From Axinella damicornis (Eukaryota > Porifera > Demospongiae > Axinellida > Axinellidae), in contig OZ007517.1 of NCBI GenBank assembly GCA_963931865.1, forward strand, positions 5,593,707 to 5,657,706: a stretch of 64,000 nt of DNA, written 5' to 3'. Shown piece after piece: positions 10,151-20,720 of the stretch; position 1 is the stretch's first letter; each line of letters begins with the position of its first letter. Both the position numbers and the translations under genes were made by a program. The notes under the pieces were generated by a model that did not search any database, was not told the origin of the DNA, and saw nothing but the letters and a program-made list of their open reading frames with translations.

Positions 10151-10800
10151 GAGTCATACATTGAGGAGCCTCATCCATGACATTGTATATTTCGTTACCA
10201 CTATTTCTCCCCTCTCCTACACACTATGTACCACTCACTATCTTTATCCAAGGAGACCATATCTCCACAGTGTCTGCCAACTCTTCCTGCATGCTAAAGC
10301 GTGATGAAACGAATAGTAGCCACACCAAACCTTGGCCTCGTTCCCATGCAAGCCTTTCATTCCCAAGCGGCATGGGGTCCGGACTCGACAGTGGACCAGA
10401 GGAAGGGCAAGAGTAGCTCATTCCCAGGCCCCACACGGCAAGAGTATACCCTCATTCCCAGGCCCCACCCGCTTTCCGTCGCTTGTAGAAGGGTAAAGCT
10501 GGGCAGGGGCCTGGGAACAAGGATAGTCAATAGCAAGTTGAAATTGTCACACTCATTATCGACAAGTTGCAGATTCTAATATCATTGTACACAAATGCAA
10601 GACTTGGCAGGGCAGCTGAAAGTCACGTGCATGCCTTGATAGGGCAGCTGACAATCAAGTGCATGACAGTCACATGCACGGCTTGAGAGATGCAATGAAT
10701 TGTGTTGCTGACTGCACTCATGTAGAGGCCTGGCAGTGGCGGATCACATGACCCCACACCTCACTGCTAGCGAGGATTTGCTGGTTGGTAAGGATAAGGA
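10150..10800. other. Repeat remnants, no gene seen
   Basis: Degenerate ends of the CCTCGTTCCCAGGCC family occur around 10330-10370 and 10452-10520 (CTGGGAACAAGG). No coding signal recognised. Confidence 0.5.
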
Positions 10801-10806
10801 GGTGCG

Positions 10807-10886
10807 CATGCCTGTGTGTGTGTGCATGCACGTGTGTGTGTGTGCATGTGTGTGTGTGCATGTGCATGTGTGCATGTGTGTGTGGG

Positions 10887-10929
<43 letters not shown>
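10807..10929. repeat. (TG)n microsatellite
   Basis: Interrupted TG tract with GCATG interruptions; pure (GT)n from about 10890 to 10928. All peptides read from it are low-complexity artefacts. Confidence 0.95.
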
Positions 10930-10931
<2 letters not shown>

Positions 10932-10994
10932 GCCATTACACTGTTACAATTTATGCCAGCTAAATTATTACATTGGCAAATTTCCCACAGTGAA

Positions 10995-11345
10995 TGTATT
11001 AGGGGACATCCTGCATTCTGCACAGGAATTGACAGAACGTGTATTACGTGACTTCCTGCAGGAAATGTTCTGAGCAGAACTAACTAGTGCAGTCAAACAT
11101 GAAAAAGCACTAAAGTGCAAACCTCGCCCTCATGTAGCGAAGCGTACCAATAAGATCTACTAGTGGAATGCAGGACATTGGAGGGTGAGCCTGAGCGAAG
11201 TGCAGGTGCAGGATATGCATGGAGCAGTTGCATTCACATGACGGTCATCGGACTCAATTATGTGACTGCACAGAAATTATGACACTAAACATACACTCGT
11301 GCACATCACAGCAACTGTGAGTCAGGTTAGCGTTTAATAGCTGAA
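10995..11345. repeat. Dispersed repeat, partner inverted at 36,530-36,730
   Basis: 11000-11100 matches the unit of the 11.99-12.39 kb satellite (CATCCTGCATTCT, GGAAATGTTCTGAGCAGAAC). 11165-11345 (GGAATGCAGGACATTGGAGG through GCACATCACAGCAACTGTGA to TAGCTGAAGCAGTCTAGCAG) reappears in reverse complement at 36530-36730 and in part near 3070 and 54360-54430. It is a repeat family of unknown class. Confidence 0.7.
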
Positions 11346-11890
11346 GCAGTCTAGCAGGTACGTCACCGACCATGGCAGTAGACCCACGAGCTGTCTCCGC
11401 CTTTGTTGTCGCCACCGAGGAGGCAGAACTTGAAGTTCATGGTGCTCTATTAGCCAATGAGATAGGTAGCACGAGTGGTCACTCCATCTAGTCTTTACAT
11501 GTTGCGCATACTGCCATAGGTATTACTCTACACTGCACGTGCAAGTATCACGTGTCATCCGGTGCGAGTTCGGGGTCTGGTATCGGGAACCAGACTATAG
11601 CTCGCTAGCTCATGAGTTTGTCACTTTGTGCCGCTTGGTTTGTGGTAGCTGGTGTCGCTAGACGCCACGCTTCACGTACCAGTAGTCTAGTAACAGCGCT
11701 AGTGACCCGTTGATGTCGATTTTGTGGCACAAGCACCAAGTAAAGTTTTCGCGGTGAGCTAAAAACTGTCATAACTCTCGAACTAAACATTTTTATCCAT
11801 ATTGCTATGTTAATTTAGTTCCTTACGTCGAGCGCTTTCTTTTGATACCTTGGTCTTGCTCGTCAAGTACCCGCAGCGCCCGCTAGAACG
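11346..11890. other. No gene seen
   Basis: Short broken ORFs only; no recognised domain, repeat end or RNA gene. Confidence 0.4.
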
Positions 11891-11891
11891 G

Positions 11892-12010
11892 TAACAGACA
11901 GACACACACACAGACACACAGACACACACACAGACACACACACAGACACACGCATGGGCGAGGTTAATAAGTACCGCAGACACACGCATGGGCGAGGTTA
12001 ATAAGTACCG
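11892..12010. repeat. (CAGACACACA)n microsatellite with a duplicated 35-bp tail
   Basis: CAGACACACA-type repeats to about 11950, then a segment containing GCATGGGCGAGGTTAATAAG duplicated in tandem (11953 and 11988). Confidence 0.9.
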
Positions 12011-12395
12011 CATAGAGTTTAGGCATCCTGCATTCTCCACAGGAAATGTTCTGAGCAGAACTATAACTACTGCAGTCAAACATAAGTACCACATACAGTT
12101 TAGGCATCCTGCATTCTCCACAGGAAATGTTCTGACTACTTCAGTGAAACATAAATACCACATAGAGTTTAGGGCACCCTGCATTCCCCACAGGAATGTT
12201 CTGAGCAGAATTAACTACTGCAGTCAAACCTAAATACCACCAAGAGTGCATAAGATAGAACGTGAACTACTTATGCTCTCTAGATACCACATAGAGTTAA
12301 GAGTTAGGAGGCATCCTGCATTCTCCACAGGAGAAGTTCTGAGCAGAACTAGCTAGCCACTGCAGTCAACATAAATACCACAGTCATATTGACAA
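12008..12395. repeat. Tandem repeat with a unit of about 65-80 bp, about 5 copies
   Basis: Units share ACCACATAGAGTTTAGG, CATCCTGCATTCTCCACAGG and AAATGTTCTGAGCAGAACTA, and differ in length. Additional diverged units occur at about 11000-11100. Confidence 0.85.
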
Positions 12396-13189
12396 GTTAT
12401 ATCATTGATGTCACAAAATCATGTGACTAAGTACTTCCACAGGGCAACTAGTGTTGTGAACCTTGTCCTTTTACACTAACTGGTTATCAATGGAAGCCTC
12501 ATATCGGATATTGACCGGTTAATTGCAGAGGAGGTTGGATACATTTTCTGTGCACGTGATTATGCGCTGCGCTTGAACAGAAATAATTGTGTGTTTTACG
12601 TTCCTAATCTCGCCAGCCTCGTTCCCAAGTCAATATGGCCTGGGACCGAGGGAAATCGAAATTGCCAATGAGAAGTGAAGCTGCAAGCTGCAGTTGGGGA
12701 GTTTAAAAGGTAGGAGTACATTGAAGACGCTTCAGGTCGGGAAGGCTTCCAGTTGGAGTACCGGGAGTGTGGATTCTCAGCCATCCCGCACGGCCAATCT
12801 TTCAAGAGGTCGTACAGCCTAAGTGATCCAGACGGGGTAGAGGGAATATTTGGAATCTACTCTAATGGAGCTTTCGAATTATGTCAAGTTTCTTGAGATA
12901 CTTAAAGACTACTGAGAACACACTTCAGTATAGTAAAATAAATTCGCCCGTCACATGACCATGTCCAACCTCGTCTCGGTTAATTCGCTATGTGGTATGC
13001 TATGTCAACTCATCAATAGTAAACTTGTTAGTACAGCTTGCAGCCTTTCAGACCTTGGCAGGTTGGTCTCTGAAGGAGGTGATTGGCATGGGACACTATA
13101 CAGTGGACCAGAGGATCTCGGACCGGGGACTGGGGACTGGTTAATTCTTAAGTTGTTACCTTGAGTATGCAATTCCGGATCAATACCTA
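12396..13189. other. No gene seen
   Basis: A single degenerate end of the CCTCGTTCCC family lies at 12609-12650. No coding region or RNA recognised. Confidence 0.4.
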
Positions 13190-13648
13190 CAGCCCGTTTA
13201 CACTAGCGCTCTGGATCGATCCAGCTCGAACTGGTTCGAATTATCTCGTAATGTAAACACGAACCGAACCGCACCGATTCGCTCCGTACTGGACCACCAA
13301 ACTCCATCGAACTGGTTCGATCCGGAGCGCTCCCGCCTCAAGCGTAAACGGAATCGAACCCGTTGGTAGGGCGTGGACGGGGGGCGGGACGGATGCCAAT
13401 AGTATCCGAACCAGATCACGAAGGGTCCGGTTTCGAGACGAGGGGTTGTCATGGTGTTGTATATCGAATTCCCGAACATAACTAGTCTCGTGAGAATGCG
13501 GCCTGGGCATGTGACTAATCATGAACTTTGAACCCGAATCACACGTACATGGAGCGCTAGGGCGGCGTAGTGTAAACGCACTTCCCAGATCGATCTGCGT
13601 CGAACCGGAGCGACTCCGCCCTTCTCGGTCTGTAGTGTAAACGGGCTG
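13190..13648. mobile_element. Non-autonomous TIR element, 459 bp
   Basis: The ends CAGCCCGTTTACACT and AGTGTAAACGGGCTG are perfect inverted repeats. The interior is rich in GAACCGAACC/TCGAACTGGTTCGA motifs that are themselves palindromic. The target duplication is unclear (CTA / TTA at the two sides would suit a 3-bp TWA site). A single TAGCCTCGTTCCCAGGCC end abuts it at 13651. Confidence 0.75.
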
Positions 13649-13751
13649 TTAGCCTCGTTCCCAGGCCGTAATCCTGGGATCCAGGCTGGATTAAAAATAA
13701 TTATACTATAATTGTAACAGAATTGAAGTTGAAAGTGCAGTGCTATTATAG

Positions 13752-14024
13752 ACAAGTAATAAAAAACATTTAAAATGTAACAGGATGTAGGGATACCAGA
13801 ACCGCAAAAAGTAAGGAAACAAGGTAGGGATGATCACACAAAACAGTGAAGTATACAACCCCCTACAGAGATCTTTTTCCATAATACGTGTATAATGAAA
13901 AAAGATATGTAGGGGGATTGTATACTTCACTGTTTTGTGTGATCATCCCTACCTTGTTTCCTTACTTTTTGCGGTTCTGGTATCCCTACATCCTGTTACA
14001 TTTTAAATGTTTTTTATTACTTGT
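13752..14024. repeat. 273-bp near-perfect palindrome (foldback)
   Basis: The left arm from ACAAGTAATAAAAAACATTT is repeated in reverse complement ending at 14024. The first 105 or more bases of each arm appear identical, and similarity continues nearly to the centre (about 13888). The two strands therefore carry the same AT-rich ORF, which is an artefact of symmetry. Confidence 0.95.
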
Positions 14025-14803
14025 TTATGTCTTCTTTTTTTTAGCAGCAGGCGCATGCATACTGGACTCTGGCATTTACACTGCCAGCAATGGCTGAAGA
14101 ATCAGACCCAAGCATCTCAAAAGCCAACCCTTTTCTGGATGGATACTAAGCCAGTGCTCCCTGAGCTGAAGTAGTGTAGGTAAAATAGCTATACCAGATA
14201 GTAGTAGTGACACATTGTTGAGTCTTTAGATAGGCATTCACCCCTCTCACAGAACACAGTCTAGTAACATATATAGCACAGAGAATTCACCTCAGTCTAG
14301 TTACGGTAACACAACAGCGCAAGGCACTTCTAATTCAGCGATCTTGAATAATAATTACGTATCGTTGCTAAGTGATCGTTTAAGTGCGCATGCGTACAAA
14401 CATGAAAATGGCGTGACAAATGAAGCCATAGTTATTGAGTGGGCAGCTGTAGCCGCCTGGTGAAGACTTGGAGGTTGCCAAAAAGCGATGGGCTGGTGCA
14501 CTGCTCGGTGTAAAATGCTGCTGTTTCGTGCGAAAACCATCATGAGGGATTGAGGCGACGTTGAGCTAGCCCGTCTGAAAGAAAGAAGAAGAAAGAAGAA
14601 AGAAAAACAATTTGCCCATTTTGCGAGTACCTGGTGCGGTACTTTCGCGACGGTTTTTCGCGACGCGAGGAGTCTTGTTGGTCATGAAAACACTCGAAGA
14701 TGAACGGTATGTGGTTATAAAGGCTTATAAGTGTACCGTTTCTGAGATTTGGAGAGATTCTTTTGTATTAGCATATATTGCGTGTACGTCGTATCCCTAC
14801 ATA

Positions 14804-15017
14804 CAGTCGATTGCAGTTGCGTTTGAACATTGCGCATTGCGTGACCATGTGCGGCAAGAACTTTCTGTGGGTGGAGCTTCACGGAAATGGCACGGCCTTG
14901 AATACGCAAGAGTCTGGAAGCCATGCAGACACTTTGCGTGAGTGTCATATTTGCAGAACACAGTTTCCGTGATAATCCACGCAATACGCAGTGTTCAAAC
15001 GCAACTGCAATCGACTG
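14804..15017. mobile_element. MITE with TA target site, 214 bp
   Basis: CAGTCGATTGCAGTTGCGTT at the left and its inverse at the right (about 25-40 bp TIR with CAATGCG extensions), flanked by TA on both sides (14802-14803, 15018-15019). CAGT ends with TA duplications are usual for Tc1/mariner-type non-autonomous elements. No coding capacity. Confidence 0.85.
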
Positions 15018-15199
15018 TATAGACTCTACCGAGTCTATGATGAGGTAGGTGGTGGTTGTAGAAGTCAATGTCCAGGGTATTCATATGTCATATCATTGCA
15101 ATCACCTGGTGCCGCGATGGTAGGACAGTTTCTGTCCAGTCTTGAGGAATGCCTGAGGGAATACTCCTCTCTCCTCCCCCCGCCCTCCCCCAACCACTG

Positions 15200-16049
15200 G
15201 TGACGACGGTTCTAGCAGCTCTTTGGCTTCAATCAGCACCGCAACGTTGCTGCCGAAGCAGCTGATCACCATGAGCTTCACGTTGCGCAACCCTGAGAGG
15301 ACAGTGAGGTCAGAATCCCTGATCTCCCAACAAGACTGATGGCGGTCGGTTTGATGATCACTAATACCGGATTGACAAATTCACAGCTGCTCATTGATGC
15401 TCCACGCTTCAGGGAGTGGTCTGTCCGGGGAGGGATTCATGGTGTTTCGCAGCTCCTCCTTTGATCCTGGAGGTGTCCACAGCCTCGCAGAGCAGGTCGC
15501 TCAGCTGCGACAGGTACCTGCTGGCATCACTACAGGGGATCAGAGCGTGTGGAGTAGATTTAAAAGTGAGGCCTTCTTTTGTAGTTTGTTCAACTTTGGG
15601 TTGGATCAACCCACAGATTCACTGGACCTTGCGGATTCCAACCAATCAACCATCGGATTTGATCGATTTATTGAACCACTGGATTCCGTCTTGGGTGAGA
15701 TTCTTGCTACATCTTCAGTGGAAGGAATCCTGCTACCCTTCCTCTCGGGCATTAACCGGAGTCAACGTGGCCACCTGAACCAGGCAGGTGGAAGGAGTTC
15801 GCATCCACAGGAATCAGTCCACTCCCACCGAACCCTACCACATCCAATGTCTCATTCACCAGGCTGCCACTCCTCCATGGCCTAGCAGCAGCCTTGGGGG
15901 ATGACAACTCTGGGACAGTGTCCTTGTCCTCCGACTGCATCAAAACTTCTGTCAGAGGGGACCTGATGACTGGTCGGTGAGCCCAGATCAAAAATGAGTT
16001 ATTTTCTGTCATTACAACAATTGACAGCTCACCGCAGGCTACAGTACTA

Positions 16050-16086
<37 letters not shown>

Positions 16087-16740
16087 GTGTGTGTTGTGTG
16101 AGTGAGTGTGGAGGGGATCTGAATATGTAAGCTGGGGGTCTCATTAAATTTTTTTATCTAACCACAAAACACACACAGACAAGAACAAGCAGGGAACGCT
16201 ATACCCGTGATCTTACTGTTGGCTTGGCATGCAGCGCCTTCACAGCATAATGGGGTATTTCATGGCTGGCAGCTTCCAGCACAGAGTTGGCCCCTCCTCC
16301 AAAACGCATACACCTTAGCCAATTCAACAAGCATGGATGAGTGGGTGGGGCCGAGGGAGATGTTGATGATGCGGTGTTTCCCCAGCCCCTTGAGCAGAGT
16401 CGGCATGAGCATCTGAGGGACCTGCAGCTGTGACTAGTTGAGGATGCGTCACTGCATCTGCATGATGAACGTTTCACGCTGGTTAGACCGAGCTTGTTCT
16501 CATGGTTGCTAGGCAGAAGAGAGGATAGCCCTGTTCATAGTGCCATTGCTGTGATGTTACCATTGCCAGACATTGCAGCCTGGTGATGAGGTCACTGCAT
16601 GATGACATCACTGTGCTTACTTGCCACATGCAAAAACTCTGCCGGTGGTGGTGAGGAACACGGTACCATCAGCGAACATCAGATATCACCTCCTTCATCT
16701 TTGAGTAGGGGCTGTCGATGGTAATCTCGATGGTAATCTC
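15200..16740 (-). pseudogene. RCC1-repeat protein (HERC-like), fragmentary exons with frameshifts
   Basis: Minus-strand exon-like blocks in order. About 16660-16740: ITIDSPYSKMKEVIS then, one base out of frame, FADGTVFLTTTGRVFACGK with donor GTAAGC. About 16208-16430: VPQMLMPTLLKGLGKHRIIN, ISLGPTHSSMLVELAKVYAF, then after a one-base slip GGGANSVLEAASHEIPHYAV. About 15760-15960 (open frame, SLVNETLDVVGFGGSG). About 15409-15560 (CSDASRYLSQLSDLLCEAVD). About 15200-15290 (LRNVKLMVISCFGSNVAVLI). The first two blocks have the GxTHS..L and vYaFG pattern of RCC1 beta-propeller repeats, found in HERC ubiquitin ligases and related proteins. The last three are unrecognised and only inferred to belong. 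At least two frameshifts argue for decay. Confidence 0.5.
16052..16114. repeat. (TG)n microsatellite
   Basis: GTGTGT tract with TTGTG interruptions inside the RCC1-like region. Confidence 0.9.
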
Positions 16741-16744
16741 TGTG

Positions 16745-17115
16745 GTGGTGGGGCTGGAGGGGAGGAGATGAAGGCGGAGAGGAGGAAGGGAGAGGAAGGA
16801 AGGGGGAGGGGAGAGGAGGAAGGAGAGAGGGTGGATAGGGGAGGGGAGGACAGAGGGAGAGGAAGGGATAAGCACAAGCTGAGAGATGAAGTCAGACGTA
16901 GAAATGCAATGGCATGCTTGATATGTGATATTGTTGTTGCATAAATGTATATGACAAACTCCAGTGCAGCTCATCCGGGGGTATGCTGAGCAGCTGTGCT
17001 CTACTCACCAGTCCTGCTCTACTCACCAGTCCTCCTCACTCACTACCAGTGCCCAGTCTCCCCTGACATATAAATATGGGCAGTTAACCAGACTCTCCAT
17101 ACCATGTGCGAGTCT
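16745..17115. other. Purine-rich stretch and unassigned sequence
   Basis: 16745-16870 is a GGGAGAGGAAGG-type polypurine run. The rest shows no gene. Confidence 0.5.
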
Positions 17116-17124
17116 GGCTAATGC

Positions 17125-17759
17125 TAGCCTCGTACCCAGGCCTTCAATCGCGGGGGGAAGGCCTGGTATACACTGTTTGCGCATGAGTTTAATTTAAATG
17201 TGAATATTACGTCATTTTTAATTGTGACGTTTGCGAATGGGTTGGGCTTAACCGATGACGTTTGCGTAAACACACCCGCATACGCGTGCATGAGAGCGAT
17301 CAAAGGGCTCACAACAAGCACACCACAGCTCTTTCCACTGTCTACAAGTCCCTTCTTGTAGCTAGACTCCATGAGGAAAGGGAGCGCTTGGTAGCACAGG
17401 CTCTTGCCATAGCCAGTAGGTAGCTAGCCACACGAACACGTCGCTGCCTTTGTACACAGCTCTCATGGAGGAGCGCTGCTCTTCTTTCACAGTCATCCGT
17501 GTCATTTTCAGCCTTCGCAAAGCATAGGTAAGAGCCTCAGAGAAACTACTACCACCGGAACTTTTGCACGCCATTATTGCTACTCGTCGTTCGTTGCGGT
17601 TCTTCTAGGAATATAAACGTGGACGATATTCGACGTCATCGTTTCACGGAAGAATACCGAGATATCCTATTTTCCAAGATTTTGGGGGAAATTAAGCGCA
17701 TGCGCAAACAGTGTATACCAGGCCTTCCCCCCGCGATTGAAGGCCTGGGTACGAGGCTA
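17125..17759. mobile_element. Pack-type TIR element, 635 bp, carrying a RecQ 5' fragment
   Basis: TAGCCTCGTACCCAGGCC begins a long TIR (about 70 bp, with AGGCCTGGTATACACTGTTT inside it) that is repeated inverted at 17690-17759. The flanks GGCTAATGC (17116-17124) and GGCTATTGC (17760-17768) agree at 8 of 9 bases, a 9-bp target duplication as expected of Mutator-like elements. The interior contains the start of a RecQ helicase gene on the minus strand. Capture of gene pieces by MULE-type elements is known as Pack-MULE behaviour. Confidence 0.85.
17285..17574 (-). pseudogene. Captured 5' fragment of a RecQ-family DNA helicase
   Basis: From an ATG at 17574 the frame reads MACKSSGGSSFSEALTYALR, then TVKEEQRSSMRAVYKGSDVF and VWL. 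After a 4-bp insertion (about 17420-17428) another frame gives TGYGKSLCYQALPFLM (Walker A) and GVLVVSPLIALMHA (motif Ia). This is the usual RecQ start: an EQ motif, DVF.LPTG.GKSLCYQ, then V.SPL..LM. Homology stops near 17285, shortly before the left TIR. The fragment cannot make an active helicase because no DEAH box or later motifs are present. It may derive from the host's own RecQ-like gene. Confidence 0.85.
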
Positions 17760-17845
17760 GGCTATTGCAAGACTAATATCATGGATATAGACACTCAAGA
17801 GCCTGAAGATCACCTTGGGGCCGTAACCCAACCATACGTAATGTA

Positions 17846-18248
17846 TAGTCTCGCAGGCCAGACGTTCTCGGTGGACAGGGCGAGGGGAAAAGAATGTCTG
17901 GTCACTATAGCCATGGCACAGAGGAATTCAAAAATGTGACATCATATCAAGGGTCATGAGGAAGTATCTGCACTGCCGCTCTTTGACGTCACTAATCAGC
18001 AATAAATGGTTGCATGTTGTTTGTGCCATTCGCTTGCCACTGTAAAGGATTTCTAACTCGCAAATCTGTTCTTGTTCTTGTTTGACGGATCACGTGAGCA
18101 ATTATACGGAAGGTAAATGTCATTATTGAACGCTCTCCAATCTGATTGGTGCCACCAACATTCCGGCGGCGCCACGAAAACCTGTCTAAAGTGACTATAC
18201 GTTCTTTTTCCCTCTCAGCACGCTGCGAACGTCTGGCCCACGAGACTA
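17846..18248. mobile_element. TAGTCTCG...CGAGACTA TIR element, 403 bp
   Basis: Left TAGTCTCGCAGGCCAGAC, right GTCTGGCCCACGAGACTA inverted. Flanks CGTAATGTA (17837-17845) and TGCAATGTA (18249-18257) match at 7 of 9. No recognised coding content. Confidence 0.75.
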
Positions 18249-18525
18249 TGCAATGTACATGTACATGTATAGGAAAAATGCCATTTTTGACTCCCTCAAA
18301 CTGCCAAACTATGTAAACAATTAAGCTTTAGGCTTCTAACTTGGAGACTTTACTAACTCCCCTAAGCCCTACATGCGCCCCAAAAATCAGATTGCCAGCC
18401 ACATCAGGGTGGGCTCTATTTAGATTTATGTTGCCTTCATACATCAGCTGGGCATGGATAGGCCACATATATTTCGCCAGGCCTGCAGACCTCCACCCGC
18501 AGAGGAGGGCTAAATAGCTGGCCAG
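18249..18525. other. Spacer between TIR elements, no gene seen
   Basis: Unassigned sequence with only short broken frames. Confidence 0.4.
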
Positions 18526-18534
18526 AATGTTACT

Positions 18535-19109
18535 TAGTCTCCCAAGCCAGCCTCTTTTTCTACGAGGGGGCGCGCGCGGAGGGGGAGGGGAAAAAGAGTC
18601 TGGTGACTTAAGCCAACATTTCGTTTTCTCTGCCGGAATATGGGTAGAGCCAATGAGATTGCAGCAGTCACATGATTTTCATAGCGTAATTCAGAGAGAC
18701 AGCTAGTACGTGCGATTACCATCGCTGCAAAGCGCAACTAGGCTATCCAAGGTTGTGCCCCAAGTAAGAATTAGAACTCCTTCAGCGGACAGGATGTACT
18801 CGTGAGTCTTCTAACCGGCACTGGAAAATCGCCTTGTTACTACGTCTATATACTGCTGAAGGCTTTTCCCTGGCTCACCTTTTCAACGGTTACTACTCTC
18901 CAGAGCTTTGCGAGCCTCCTCCAACTTGCTTCGCAGTCGCACATTTGAAAGTTGTGGGAATAATTGGATAGCTATCATGTGACTTTTTCATTTGTTACAG
19001 TTGATTGCATTCCACTGGGTAACGAAATGTTGGCTTAAGTCACCAGACTCTTTTTCCCTCCCCCCTCCACACGCACCCCATCGTAGAAAGAGGCTGGCTT
19101 GCGAGACTA
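18535..19109. mobile_element. TIR element of 575 bp with ~85-bp TIRs and perfect 9-bp target duplication
   Basis: Left TAGTCTCCCAAGCCAGCCTC ... GTCTGGTGACTTAAGCCAAC, repeated inverted at the right end (ending GGCTTGCGAGACTA). AATGTTACT lies on both sides (18526-18534, 19110-19118). No recognised gene inside. Confidence 0.9.
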
Positions 19110-19263
19110 AATGTTACTCAAGAACTCACCCAAAAGAGTCCAGCTGGAGGTTCAGTCGATTTCAAACCCACTCTTTTGTGATGTGCAGTGCGTTCGGCAC
19201 ATTGCCTGCCACCATCCTATAGGCCTAGTGGTCTCTCACACGTGCAACGCGCTTATAGATACT

Positions 19264-19375
19264 GCCTCGTTCCCAGGCGCACAATACTGCAGTCTCCGAA
19301 CCAGACCCTTCAAAGTGTCTGGTTCCGAGACTACGGCTATAGATATTGCTGCCTCGTTCCGAGGCTAGCGATTAT
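19264..19375. mobile_element. Nested degenerate TIR remnants
   Basis: AGTCTCCGAACCAGACCC and its inverted partner GTCTGGTTCCGAGACT (about 19293-19337) lie between two GCCTCGTTCC-type ends. Boundaries are not resolved. Confidence 0.5.
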
Positions 19376-19537
19376 GTCATGGCCATGCGCCATGCGTCAG
19401 AGACCACTTCACTTGTCCAGGAGAAAAATGCATAATATATATTCACATATAGCATGCAGAAGATCACGGCGTTGTAGTCTACAAGGAGGGTCTAAGAAGC
19501 TAGCGTTACTACATTACCCAGCCATTACTGCAAACAG

Positions 19538-19568
19538 TAGCCTCGTACCTGGCGCGAGTACGAGGCTA
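19538..19568. mobile_element. 31-bp minimal TIR element with perfect 9-bp target duplication
   Basis: TAGCCTCGTACCTGG and CGCGAGTACGAGGCTA form almost nothing but two inverted ends; TGCAAACAG flanks on both sides (19529-19537, 19569-19577). Confidence 0.8.
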
Positions 19569-19577
19569 TGCAAACAG

Positions 19578-20519
19578 CAGAAGAGCATGTAATATGTACA
19601 AACGTAACAAAGTATTCCTACACAATTTCTTACCGGTACTCTACGAGGCTCACAATTGGCTGCTATATAGGGTGCAATGGGTCAATCATGTTGGAACTCT
19701 GCAAACCATTGCCGCAGGGGGTGTTGTCAATAAGGTGATAGTCAATGTCAGTATCATGTAAAAAATGGTATGGGTTATAATGGGCTCCATAAGAGTATAT
19801 AAATGATTCTTGAATGGCTTATGTGATCCAGACATCTTTTTAATATCTAGAAGAGGCCTCTACGTAGCTGTTCCCGGCACCTCCTTCAATTCCCCTTCAC
19901 TTGCTAGCACCCCCAGCAGAACCTGGTGCACATTGTCTGTGCATCACCACATGCATATAGATGTGGGCGCCAGCCTGAGGATGTGAATAGATTCACAATT
20001 ATTGTGACAACCACACATTAACTCCCATAGTTCATTCAAGTCAGTGGTTGTGGTGTACCGTAAAATGCTTCCAGTAGCTACTTCACACGTCTGTGTATGT
20101 ACCCCCCAACTAGCAAAATCATGGTGAGAATATTTGCCCATGTTGTAGCTAACGAACGATCAAGTACACAACTACTATGAAAATTTTATCCTCTTTAGGT
20201 GACACAAATTAATACAGCTTGCTGTTACGCACTTTTAGCTAAATACAATGCTACCTAGAATACTATAATATTATACCCTATGGATATTGGCAGCCTATTA
20301 CTGCAGAACGGGAAGCAAGGCTTATGATTGCGCACTCTGGGGTGGAAATTAGTCAAATCTACATAACTACATGATTGTATGGAATGCTTGACTGTGGTCC
20401 CACAGCAAAGTTGTAAATGCCGTGAGGGAGTTACACAGTGCAGGATACATAACTCTGGACGGTTTGTTGGCGGGACCAGCTCACTCATAGTATGTTGCCG
20501 ATTATAGAATCGACATTTC
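19578..20519. other. No gene seen
   Basis: AT-rich, short broken ORFs, no recognised ends. Confidence 0.4.
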
Positions 20520-20720
20520 AAGGTGAGTTGCTCGGTTTGCTTGTAAGAAGTGTAGTGCCTCGGATCTCGATAAAGCAGGGGATGCCTTGAAAACAAAGAG
20601 TAATATTTCAAATAGCGTGTGACTGATTTGTAACTCACACGACATTTACCACAAAAGTAGGAGTGTCCTTCGTTTATCTCATGAATGATGATGCACTGAA
20701 AGTCAACGGCTTAACTGTCC
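20520..20720. repeat. Copy of the core segment shared by three TIR elements
   Basis: Matches 7870-8040 and the reverse complement of 57080-57260: GGTGAGTTGCTCGG, TTTGCTTGTAAGAAGTGTAG, GGGGATGCCTTGAAAA, GTGACTGATTTGTAACTCAC, AAGTCAACGG. The start (GGTAAGT or GGTGAGT) looks like a splice donor, so it may be a captured exon-intron border. TIR ends were not found around this copy. Confidence 0.7.

Noticed and set aside
13706..14097. Identical Phe/Leu/Tyr-rich peptide encoded on both strands
   Set aside because: Consequence of the 273-bp palindrome; no other sign of coding.
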